From Rhodothermales bacterium (GTDB lineage Bacteria; Bacteroidota; Rhodothermia; Rhodothermales; JAHQVL01), in assembly GCA_041391505.1 (NCBI GenBank), contig JAWKNW010000008.1, positions 62,001 to 126,000 on the forward strand: 64,000 nt of DNA, in the 5' to 3' direction. Below, piece by piece: positions 57,536 through 64,000 of this stretch (positions within the stretch are counted from its first letter, which is position 1; each line of letters opens with the position of its first letter). A program made the position numbers and the translations under genes. The notes below the pieces were generated by a model. That model searched no databases and was not told the origin of the DNA. It was given only the letters and a program-made list of their open reading frames with translations.

Positions 57536-58552
57536 TTAAGCCTGGTTCTTGAGATAGACCAGGAGCTGGGAGCGGGACAGCTTGGTGATGTACTCCAGGA
57601 TATTGCGATGCTCCTGGCTGTACGACCCGCGCGAGAGGCTGGGGATGTACGTCTTGAGGGCATCGAAATACGACCCGACCGGCGGGGAATCCCGCACGAA
57701 CTGAGCGGTCAGGATGTCGCGCACGGTATGGAAGTAGGTGTCGAAGGTGGACACGCAGACCTTGCCTTTTTTCACATACGAGTCGTGCATGACCGTCTGC
57801 ACTTTCTGCGTGGCCTGCTCGATGGCCTGTTCGACCTCTTCCGGACGGAGCACCTGTTCGTGGGCGGCGGCGGCTTCTTCGCTCGTCTCGCCGACATGGA
57901 CATACGCGGCGCGGATGGCCTGGGCGAAGCCCGTGACCGGGTAGGCGCTGCAGTAGTAGGGGTGTTCCGCGGCGAACTCGACGAACGACGACACCAGTTC
58001 GTGCGAGCTGGCCGAGCGGCACAGCCAGGCGATGAGATGCGCTTCGAGGACTTCGACCGGCGCGATCGGCGCGCCGCTCAGTTCCGAGGCGTCGAAGTCG
58101 CCGGCGATCAGCCACGCGCTGCCATTGTAGCGCTCGAGCTGGAGCCGGGTATCGGCCTTCACCGCGTCCTTGATATTGCGAATGATCTTGGCCAGCGTCG
58201 GGTCGGCTTCACGATAGCGGCGGAAGAGCCCCTCGTTCACCTTGCTGAAGATCAGCCGGCGAAGTACGATATAGAGGTCCTGCTCGCCCATCTTCTGCCA
58301 TTTGACGGAGGCGAAATACTGGTCCAACAAGTTGAAGCGGCCCCGTTCGTCACGCTGGAAGAGATCCGCGAAACAGTCGAGGGCCAGATCTTCAAGGGTA
58401 AGCCCGAAAAGATGCGGTAGGAGATACCCGGAACGGGCTTTCTTTTGCAGATAGGCCAGCGCAAGCCGGTAGCATTCATCAACCAGTTTATTTACCGAGG
58501 CGCGCTCGGGCCGATCGCAAAGAGTCGCGGCGAGGATTCGTTTGATTTTCAA
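57536..58552 (-). CDS. Unknown 338-residue protein, possibly sigma-factor-like N-domain
   Basis: 338 residues, all-helical, no signal peptide. The N-terminal third (AYLQKKARSGYL, FGLTLEDLALDCFADLFQRDERG) resembles in spacing the sigma-70 region 2 helices, and LRRLIFSKVNEGLFRRYREADPTLAKIIRN follows. The middle and C-terminal parts (VLRPEEVEQAIEQATQKV, SYVKKGKVCVSTFDTYFHTVRDIL) have no assignable motif and no region 4 helix-turn-helix is obvious. Hypothetical proteins of this look occur in Bacteroidota. It is a single gene with a strong terminator; the start ATG is at 58552. Confidence 0.6.
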   Translation of the reverse strand: MKIKRILAATLCDRPERASVNKLVDECYRLALAYLQKKARSGYLLPHLFGLTLEDLALDCFADLFQRDERGRFNLLDQYFASVKWQKMGEQDLYIVLRRLIFSKVNEGLFRRYREADPTLAKIIRNIKDAVKADTRLQLERYNGSAWLIAGDFDASELSGAPIAPVEVLEAHLIAWLCRSASSHELVSSFVEFAAEHPYYCSAYPVTGFAQAIRAAYVHVGETSEEAAAAHEQVLRPEEVEQAIEQATQKVQTVMHDSYVKKGKVCVSTFDTYFHTVRDILTAQFVRDSPPVGSYFDALKTYIPSLSRGSYSQEHRNILEYITKLSRSQLLVYLKNQA

Positions 58553-59202
58553 CGTCTTCGGTCGTCATGGGGTGGTGAGTAGATCGCTGCCCAGGGGTGG
58601 TGCATGATACCACCAGTCTGCAGGGTTTTTTTCAGCGCTAACCGCGAGTGGTTATGCACTTTAGACTGGTGATGGATGCGCCTTTAATCGATCAATCACT
58701 GCGGGTTTGGAGCACCTCTCTGGAGGTGTGATCCGGCGTATTTTTGCACCGGCTGGATAGCGAAACGAACACAGAGCGTGTGTGCAGCCCTAATCAACAG
58801 AGAGGAGGCTCCTGGATTGTCACGAAGCTGTGTCCTTTCAATCGTAAGTGTATTGTAATTTGCCTGGTCATAACGGTAGAGGGGCTAAGAAGTGTGGAAA
58901 TGGTGTTTACACAACGGTTTTGATAGGCTATCTTGGGGGCATGGCGCCATGAAGCGCCGTTTGCCCTTCCATGCTTTTTTCGCCGCCTCCCGGCTCCGTG
59001 CATCCAATCTGATGGGACGAGAGTACCAGTGCATCCTGAGAAACGATAGGAGCATCTAGCTCCCGGTCGGCGCTCAACGCTGCACCTTCGGGCGATTGCC
59101 TGAGTTGAAATGGTGTCGCAACCTGGAGCGCATGATGGTCCAGATGGTACACAAGCACCCTTGAATCCACGCGCCGAATAACGACTATTCGCTGGTGCCT
59201 CG
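58553..59202. other. 650-bp intergenic region with small inverted repeats
   Basis: No gene supported on either strand. Inverted repeats include ACCAGTCT / AGACTGGT (about 58612-58672) enclosing TAACC/GGTTA, the hairpin CACCTCTCTGGAGGTG at about 58714-58729, and the perfect palindrome CATGGCGCCATG at about 58939-58950. It must hold promoters for the genes on both sides. Confidence 0.4.
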
Positions 59203-60864
59203 ATGAAGCAATACTTCGACATACTTGAGCTGCAACCCGGCGCTACACCCGAAGAGGTGAAAGCGGCGTACCGGGATCTGGCCAAGGTCTGGCACCCTGA
59301 CCGGTTCGAAGGAGATGCGCGTCTAAAATCGAAGGCCGCAGAAAAGCTCGCGGAGATCAATGATGCGTACGAGAAGATCCGAGCCTATCAGGCCCGGCAG
59401 CGTGCGCGCGCGGAAGCGACGGCCAATCAGCAGCGTCCCATCTACCCCTCGGCATCTGAAGCGCCGCCGGCGTCTTCGCCCGATTCGAGCACGATCAACC
59501 GGCCCGGAGGCCAGCGTCCGTCGAACGGCGCGTCCGGCGCGTACTATAGCGGATACCGGCGGCCTACGAATGGCCAGAATGGACGCCGGCGCCCTGCTGA
59601 ACGCCCATCCAACGCGAGTACCTTCAATGCGTTTCGCGACGACGCAAAACAAAATAACTGGACCGGCGCAAACCCCTCCTCGTCGCACACCAAGTCGCGC
59701 GGATGGACGCCTGCCGCGTCCCTGACGCATCGCCGCGCCACGATCCAGTATGGCCGCTACGGAAACGCTTACAGCAACCCGTATCGCCGCACCCGCAAGA
59801 AACGCAGCCCGGTGGTGCTCTACCTCTCCGTCGGCATCCTGCTGATCCTGGGCTTCGCCGCCATCCTCTTTTTCACCGAGCGCAACGACCGCGTCGCGGA
59901 GACCCGGAGCTGGGTCGACGAAATGGAGCGCGAAGCCGCCACCCGCAAGCTGGCCCAGCCGGCCGTGGCGCAAGGCGCCGTCATTCCGGACACCGATACC
60001 TCGAGCGTCTGGCCGATCGACCCGGCCGGCGCGGCGGAAGATGAACCCCGCAACACGACGCGGCGCCGGCTGGCGCCGGCCGTGCCGGCGGGCTACTTCA
60101 CGCTCGGCTCCTCCAAGGCCGAAGTCCTCGCCGCACAGGGACAGCCGGACATCATCGTCCGCGACAACCTCTACCGCTACGGCTACTCGTCCGTCGTCTT
60201 CGACAACGACCGCGTCGTCGGCTGGCACCAGGCGCCGGACCACCCGCTTATGGTCCGGCTGCTACCGTTCATCTACCGCGATGTCGAGTACTTCACCGTC
60301 GGCTCGACCCGCGACGAGATCATCTCCATTCACGGGACGCCCGACCACTTCGGCGAGGACGGCCGCGAACTGATGTACGGCAAGTCCCGCATCACGTTCG
60401 AACGGGGCCGCGTCGTAAACTGGCACCAGGCGCCGGAGAACCCGCTCAACGCCCGCCTCATGCCGGGCTCGCGCACCAGCGCGACGTATTTCACGCTGCG
60501 CTCGACGAAAGACGAAGTCATCGCCGCGCAGGGCAGCCCGGACAGCTTCAACGAAAACACGCTCCATTACGGGTATTCGACCGTCTCTTTCCGCGACGGC
60601 CATGTCATCGGATGGCATGCCTCGCCATCCAACCCGCTCAACGTCATCCTCGAGCCGTCGCGGCCGACGAGCACGAAGTATTTCTCGATCGGATCGACCC
60701 GGGACGAGGTGATCGCCGTGCAGGGTACGCCGGACCAGTACACTGAGCGCATGTTCAAATACGGTCACTCGACCGTCTCCTTCGAAAACGATCGCGTGGT
60801 GAGCTACTACCCGTCCGCCGCCTCGCCGCTCAAGATCAAGATCGACACCGGCGAAGACCGGTGA
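59203..60864 (+). CDS. J-domain membrane protein with four tandem GST-DEV-GTPD repeats
   Basis: 553 residues. An N-terminal J domain (1-70; HPD at 31-33 in KVWHPDRF) is followed by a low-complexity Ser/Asn/Arg/Pro linker (about 75-200), one transmembrane helix (about 204-224) and four tandem repeats of about 65 residues starting near 297, 362, 428 and 492. Each has YFT-x-GST-x-DEV/I-x(5)-GTPD...YG-S-V-F...VV-W/Y, a pattern like the SmpA/BamE fold. Topology suggests a cytoplasmic J domain and repeats outside. J domains stimulate Hsp70; the repeats' ligand is unknown. Similar repeats are known in cyanobacterial proteins. Confidence 0.82.
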   Translation: MKQYFDILELQPGATPEEVKAAYRDLAKVWHPDRFEGDARLKSKAAEKLAEINDAYEKIRAYQARQRARAEATANQQRPIYPSASEAPPASSPDSSTINRPGGQRPSNGASGAYYSGYRRPTNGQNGRRRPAERPSNASTFNAFRDDAKQNNWTGANPSSSHTKSRGWTPAASLTHRRATIQYGRYGNAYSNPYRRTRKKRSPVVLYLSVGILLILGFAAILFFTERNDRVAETRSWVDEMEREAATRKLAQPAVAQGAVIPDTDTSSVWPIDPAGAAEDEPRNTTRRRLAPAVPAGYFTLGSSKAEVLAAQGQPDIIVRDNLYRYGYSSVVFDNDRVVGWHQAPDHPLMVRLLPFIYRDVEYFTVGSTRDEIISIHGTPDHFGEDGRELMYGKSRITFERGRVVNWHQAPENPLNARLMPGSRTSATYFTLRSTKDEVIAAQGSPDSFNENTLHYGYSTVSFRDGHVIGWHASPSNPLNVILEPSRPTSTKYFSIGSTRDEVIAVQGTPDQYTERMFKYGHSTVSFENDRVVSYYPSAASPLKIKIDTGEDR

Positions 60865-61159
60865 TCCGAGACGCCGCCGCGCGGCACCCTGCCTTTCTAT
60901 AAGCAGTCGCTTAAGTCGGAGCCCCTGCCGCCGATACGTTTCCTATCTCTCTTTCCGGGCCCGGAACGTCCTCCGGCGGCCTGGAAGCGGACATCGACGG
61001 AGATCGACCCCATGCCGGCGCCCGCGCTCCTCGCGGCCGGCCATGACCTGGATACAGCGGTCGGTTATCTTTGCGCCCTGTCCTGAACCCGTAATCCTGA
61101 GCCTTGAACGGCAGCGCACGGGCGTTTCCGAGCCTGCGCGCACAAGCAGCGTTGCCGCC
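60865..61159. other. Intergenic region, one arm of the GATCAAGG-type repeat
   Basis: About 295 bp without a gene. Around 61080-61110 the minus strand reads GTTCAAGGCTCAGGATTACG and then GGTTCAGG, similar to an arm of the palindromes at 15952 and 50071. Confidence 0.35.
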
Positions 61160-61960
61160 ATGGAAGACCTGGTCGGAAAAGTACGTCAGCTCGAAACGCT
61201 CTATCACGCCGTCCTCGATGCCGCCATCGAGGAACAGGATGTGGAAAAGGCGCACGCACACCTGCGGTCGTACCACAAGGTGCGTCAGGACATACGCCTG
61301 AGCCTGCTGCCCCGCTCGGTCGCCGCGTTGCCGGAAATCACCGACAAAAAAATCCGGGCCCAGCTCCAGAAGATCAGCACCGGGAACGACCTGCCCGAGG
61401 GCTTCATCCGCGGGCTGTTTCAGGACTCGCTGGATGCGGATCACATCATGAGCCTGAGCGAGGACCTGTTTTTTTCGTGGTTCGATCCGTACGGGTACAT
61501 CGAAGGGCTGTATGATGTCGGGTCGGTCGTGCTGGGCATCGGGCTGCTGCCCGACTTCCTGGAGGACCTCGTCAACGAGCTGCGCAACTGCTTCGTCTTC
61601 CAGCAATACAACGCGACCTGCGCGCTGTGCCGGACGGTGCTGGAGATTTCCGTGCGAGACATTTTCGTCCGCGCCGGCCTGGACGACCCGCATTCCCAGA
61701 ACTACCTCTACGTCGAACAGCGCGTCGCCCACACGTCGCATCGCTGGTTTCTCGACGCCGAAGATCCCTCGCTGGCCCAGATGATCGGGATGTTGTGCCT
61801 CCTCCGTCCGTATCGGGCCCTGAAGCACCAGCTCCGTCACATCGTCGACCGCGGCAACGACCTGATCCACGGCTACATCAAGGTAGACCGCAAAGAGGCC
61901 GAACACATGCTCCGCGCCACCATGCAGGCGATCCACGACCTGTATGAGGTCGAGAACTGA
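61160..61960 (+). CDS. Helical protein with HEPN/DUF4145-like C-terminus
   Basis: 266 residues, no signal peptide. The N-terminal half (MEDLVGKVRQLETLYHAVL...) is helical and unrecognised. The C-terminal half, from YNATCALCRTVLEISVRDIF to HIVDRGNDLIHGYIKVDRKEAEHML, has the layout of DUF4145/HEPN-like domains (first helix CRTVLE, then R-x2-x-N-x2-H). HEPN domains can be RNases or protein-protein modules; the N-x2-(L)IH positions here are only partly canonical. The start ATG at 61160 is chosen over a 39-codon extension. Next to an intron-bearing tRNA gene, with no obvious link. Confidence 0.6.
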   Translation: MEDLVGKVRQLETLYHAVLDAAIEEQDVEKAHAHLRSYHKVRQDIRLSLLPRSVAALPEITDKKIRAQLQKISTGNDLPEGFIRGLFQDSLDADHIMSLSEDLFFSWFDPYGYIEGLYDVGSVVLGIGLLPDFLEDLVNELRNCFVFQQYNATCALCRTVLEISVRDIFVRAGLDDPHSQNYLYVEQRVAHTSHRWFLDAEDPSLAQMIGMLCLLRPYRALKHQLRHIVDRGNDLIHGYIKVDRKEAEHMLRATMQAIHDLYEVEN

Positions 61961-62119
61961 GAGAACCAAGAGGATGCGAGGGTTCTGTGGACCTGAGTGC
62001 ACTGCCGATTAGCGCTGTTGAAACACCTGCGAACCCATCCGGCATTGAGGGGTATCACCGCCAGATCTTGAACACGAAGATCCGGGCCCGTAGCTCAGCG
62101 GTTAGAGCAGTGGACTCAT

Positions 62120-62788
62120 CAAGAAATCGTTCTTTGATCGGATGCGAATATGTGTCGTATGCGGTGAGCCGCTGGTAGGCAAACAGATTAGGTATTGCCG
62201 TGCCGCTTGTAAGCAGCGCGCGCACTATCGAAAGGTTAGCCGTCAAACGAACACCGCATATTCCCAGACCCGTCGAGGTTTGACGAGAAAGCTGATACTC
62301 GTCGATCAGATGGGTGGGGGATGTAGTCGTTGCGGTTATGCTGCTAATCTGGCAGCGCTTCAGTTCCATCATGTCTCTCGCGATGGTAAAGCGTTCCCGT
62401 TGGATCTGAGGCATTTATCCAATCGTACGTGGCAGGCCATTCTGGAAGAATCACGAAAGTGTATTCTAGTGTGTGCGAACTGCCATGCGGAAATACACAG
62501 TCCCGAATACGACACCCAAAACCTCCGAAAAACGGTTCTTGGTGCCCCGGTCGAGTAATCGTCCGGTGCGCAGCGGGTGAATTCAGGGAACCCTACGTCG
62601 TTCGCGATACGGCAATCCTGAGCCAAGTCGGTGAAGGCCAGCGTCTAACGGCGCAGTAACCGAAAGGTGCAGAGACTAGATGGTGAGCAGGCCATGCGAT
62701 ACGCCATCATCAGCGCCCGCCATCCTAGCGCGTACCCTCGCGTGGATGATGATATAGTCCTACCCCACGTGGAAACATGTGGAAGGTG
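62120..62788 (+). mobile_element. Group I (IC3-type) self-splicing intron in tRNA-Ile(CAU)
   Basis: 669 nt. P1 is formed by exon CAT plus intron CAAGAA (62117-62125) and TTCTTGGTG (62536-62544), 9 pairs with the U-G at the splice site. P2 is CCGG-CGA/TCG-CCGG at about 62547-62566. The conserved core has GGCAATCCTGAGCCAAG (62611-62627), AAGGTGCAGAGACTAGATGG (62664-62683; P7 5' strand) and ATAGTCC (62754-62760; P7 3' strand). P9 is CCACGTG-GAAA-CATGTGG (62765-62782), and the terminal guanosine is G62788. The pattern is that of the Azoarcus tRNA-Ile and cyanobacterial tRNA-Leu introns. The HNH ORF fills the P1 loop. Confidence 0.9.
62142..62558 (+). CDS. HNH homing endonuclease-like protein encoded in the intron
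   Basis: 138 residues. An N-terminal zinc knuckle, C4-x2-C7 and C19-x3-C23, is followed by an HNH nuclease module: C61-x2-C64, HH at 76-77, and C111-x2-C114-H115 with H119 in CANCHAEIH. It would cut intronless tRNA-Ile alleles to spread the intron. The ORF lies in the P1 loop and its 3' end overlaps the P1 3' strand and P2, so translation and folding of the intron must compete. Codon use is less GC-biased than that of the neighbours, consistent with transfer. Confidence 0.85.
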   Translation: MRICVVCGEPLVGKQIRYCRAACKQRAHYRKVSRQTNTAYSQTRRGLTRKLILVDQMGGGCSRCGYAANLAALQFHHVSRDGKAFPLDLRHLSNRTWQAILEESRKCILVCANCHAEIHSPEYDTQNLRKTVLGAPVE

Positions 62789-62833
62789 AATCCATTGGTC
62801 GTAGGTTCAAATCCTACCGGGCCCACACTAGAA

Positions 62834-62873
62834 AACGCCTCGAACAGGTCTGCAACGGCTTGTTTGAGGCGTT
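62834..62873 (+). terminator. Terminator-like hairpin after the tRNA gene
   Basis: AACGCCTC (62834-62841) pairs with GAGGCGTT (62866-62873), extended by AACA/TGTT. It is followed only by CGTCGTTTG, so it is a weak terminator or a processing barrier just after the tRNA. Confidence 0.5.
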
Positions 62874-63248
62874 CGTCGTTTGGGGAGCTCGCATCATGCG
62901 GCCGATCCCGGCGCCCCGGAACCCCCGCCATCCTGGCAGGTAGCAGCCGTCTCTCGGGCCGTTCATACGCAATTCAACGATTTCCCGAACCCGGCAGCGC
63001 GACCATACCCGGCGCCACCGACCTGTGGCGCGCGACATCCCGTTCCTGCCACCTCTTCTCAGGGCCCTTCTATCTTTCGTTTCCAGCCCGATCAGGCGGT
63101 TTTTGCGCTTAAGAAAACGCGCCGATCTGACGATGCTTGGAGGCATCGAAGCTGGTGTCTTTTCCGGTCATAGGCGCGTTTAGCGGCGTCGATGCGGCGA
63201 AATCACACGACACCCCTCGGCCCCCAGCATCCTGCCAACCCCGATTTC
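62874..63248. other. Intergenic region before the propeller gene
   Basis: About 375 bp without a supported gene; it should contain the promoter of the sensor gene at 63249. No motif recognised. Confidence 0.4.
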
Positions 63249-64000
63249 ATGCTCCGTCACGTTCTGAAAGGCGTCTTATACCTGACGTGTATCGCCGGGA
63301 TAAGTGCGCGCATCGCCTGGGGACAATCGGTCATGCCGCCGCCGCTGCCGGCGAACAAGGCACTGACGCAGTTTGTGCTTTCTTCGTGGAACAGGGACGA
63401 CGGCCTGCCCCAGAACACCGTCAGCACCGTGGCACAAACGACGGATGGGTACATCTGGTTTGGCACCCAGGAAGGACTCGTTCGCTTCGACGGGGTCGAG
63501 CTCAAGGTTTACGATGCGAACGCCACGGGGACGATCTACTCCAACACCGTCAGATCGCTGCTCGGCGACCGCAACGGCGACCTGTGGATCGGCACCCAGG
63601 CCGGCGGCATCCTCCGGTATCACGACCAGACCTTCACGCCGGTCGACAGCCTCGTCGACGGACGCATCACCGGCCTGCTTCAACGGCGCAACGGCGATAT
63701 CCTGGTATCGACCCAGGAGGCCTTCTTTTCAATCAGGGACACCCTCGTCACCGCCATCACGGGATATGACGGCGGCATCGTCGGCGCGCTTCTCGAAGAC
63801 ACCCGGTCCGACGCCGTCTGGATCGGCACGCTCGACGGGCAGATCATCCGGCTTGCCGACGGCGTGTTCAGCCGCCCCTTCCCGCTCGACGTGCTGGAAT
63901 CCGCCCCCATCTCCTCGCTCGCGCAATCCACGATGGGCGCGCTCTGGGTGGGCACCAAAAAGAGCGGCCTGTTCCGGATCACGGAAGGGCGTGTCGAGCA
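63249..64000 (+). CDS. Two-component regulator beta-propeller protein, partial (C-terminus beyond window)
   Basis: The frame from the ATG at 63249 stays open to the window end (250 codons). A signal peptide or N-terminal anchor (KGVLYLTCIAGISARIAWGQ) is followed by Reg_prop repeats: NTVSTVAQTTDGYIWFGTQEGLVRFDG, NTVRSLLGDRNGDLWIGTQAGGILRY and SSLAQSTMGALWVGTKKSGLFRI, cited for their G-x-x-W-x-G-T cores. Such seven-bladed periplasmic propellers precede a histidine kinase, GGDEF or HTH output domain; which one is not visible here. Confidence 0.88.
   Translation, partial: MLRHVLKGVLYLTCIAGISARIAWGQSVMPPPLPANKALTQFVLSSWNRDDGLPQNTVSTVAQTTDGYIWFGTQEGLVRFDGVELKVYDANATGTIYSNTVRSLLGDRNGDLWIGTQAGGILRYHDQTFTPVDSLVDGRITGLLQRRNGDILVSTQEAFFSIRDTLVTAITGYDGGIVGALLEDTRSDAVWIGTLDGQIIRLADGVFSRPFPLDVLESAPISSLAQSTMGALWVGTKKSGLFRITEGRVE

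Larger units (their letters stand above)
62084..62825 (+). tRNA. tRNA-Ile(CAU), interrupted in the anticodon loop
   Basis: The 5' exon is 62084-62119 and the 3' exon 62789-62825, together 73 nt without an encoded CCA. Acceptor GGGCCCG/CGGGCCC, D arm GCTC/GAGC, anticodon stem GTGGA/TCCAT around loop CTCATAA, T arm GTAGG/CCTAC with TTCAAAT. The anticodon is CAU. The body (GGTTAGAGCAG, ATTGGTCG) is like tRNA-Ile2, whose C34 is modified to lysidine to read AUA, rather than elongator Met. The intron sits directly after the third anticodon base. This gene is absent from any scan that does not allow a long intron. Confidence 0.88.

Noticed and set aside
62769..62825. A partial or pseudo tRNA at 62789-62825
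   Set aside because: It is the 3' exon of the split tRNA-Ile; the 5' exon at 62084-62119 completes every stem.

Overview
The window is a GC-rich, gene-dense piece of a bacterial chromosome. Its gene content points to the Rhodothermia / Bacteroidota side of the tree: a parA-parB-DUF5683 group, a PorV/PorQ-type protein, large exported proteins with type IX secretion (T9SS)-like C-termini, a TonB-dependent receptor, a DUF3078 protein, a GlmU-like sugar nucleotidyltransferase, a type II glutamine synthetase and a serine palmitoyltransferase-like enzyme. The species cannot be named from this alone.

Layout. 1-4.5 kb: 5' part of a UvrD/PcrA helicase gene (cut by the window edge), then parA, parB and DUF5683. 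4.8-8 kb: an alpha-oxoamine synthase and a GNAT-fold acyltransferase (probable ceramide pathway pair) and a HAD phosphatase. 8-9.1 kb: non-coding, with a cluster of DnaA boxes that is a good candidate replication origin, consistent with the nearby parAB. 9.1-18 kb: rhomboid protease, purQ, SDR, YbdK-type ligase, M20 peptidase, a small exported helical protein, aldo/keto reductase and an OPT transporter. 18-28 kb: a 1064-residue exported protein, two metal-dependent hydrolases, a barrel protein, a GAF-SpoIIE phosphatase, a sugar nucleotidyltransferase and a transaldolase-like aldolase. 28-36.4 kb: a minus-strand group of TonB receptor, giant exported protein and PorV-like protein.

36.4-47 kb: galE; a compact minus-strand unit made of a promoter, a 48-codon ORF and three hairpins that share an identical 11-nt loop; an OmpA-domain membrane protein with a coiled-coil partner; a Ras-like GTPase; a histidine kinase and a sigma-54 activator; a DUF3078 protein and an MscS channel. 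47-52 kb: copper ATPase and chaperone, then a three-gene tetrahydrobiopterin operon (PTPS, GTP cyclohydrolase I, sepiapterin reductase-like SDR). 52-59 kb: HIT protein, barrel protein, coaE, glutamine synthetase II, an Lrp/AsnC regulator and an unknown protein. 59-64 kb: a J-domain membrane protein with four tandem repeats, a HEPN/DUF4145-like protein, a tRNA-Ile(CAU) gene split in its anticodon loop by a 669-nt group I intron that carries an HNH endonuclease ORF, and the start of a two-component-regulator beta-propeller protein cut by the window end.

The two most unusual items are the intron-split tRNA with its ORF in the P1 loop and the triple-hairpin RNA unit between galE and the OmpA gene. 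Both rest on base pairing that can be read directly from the sequence.
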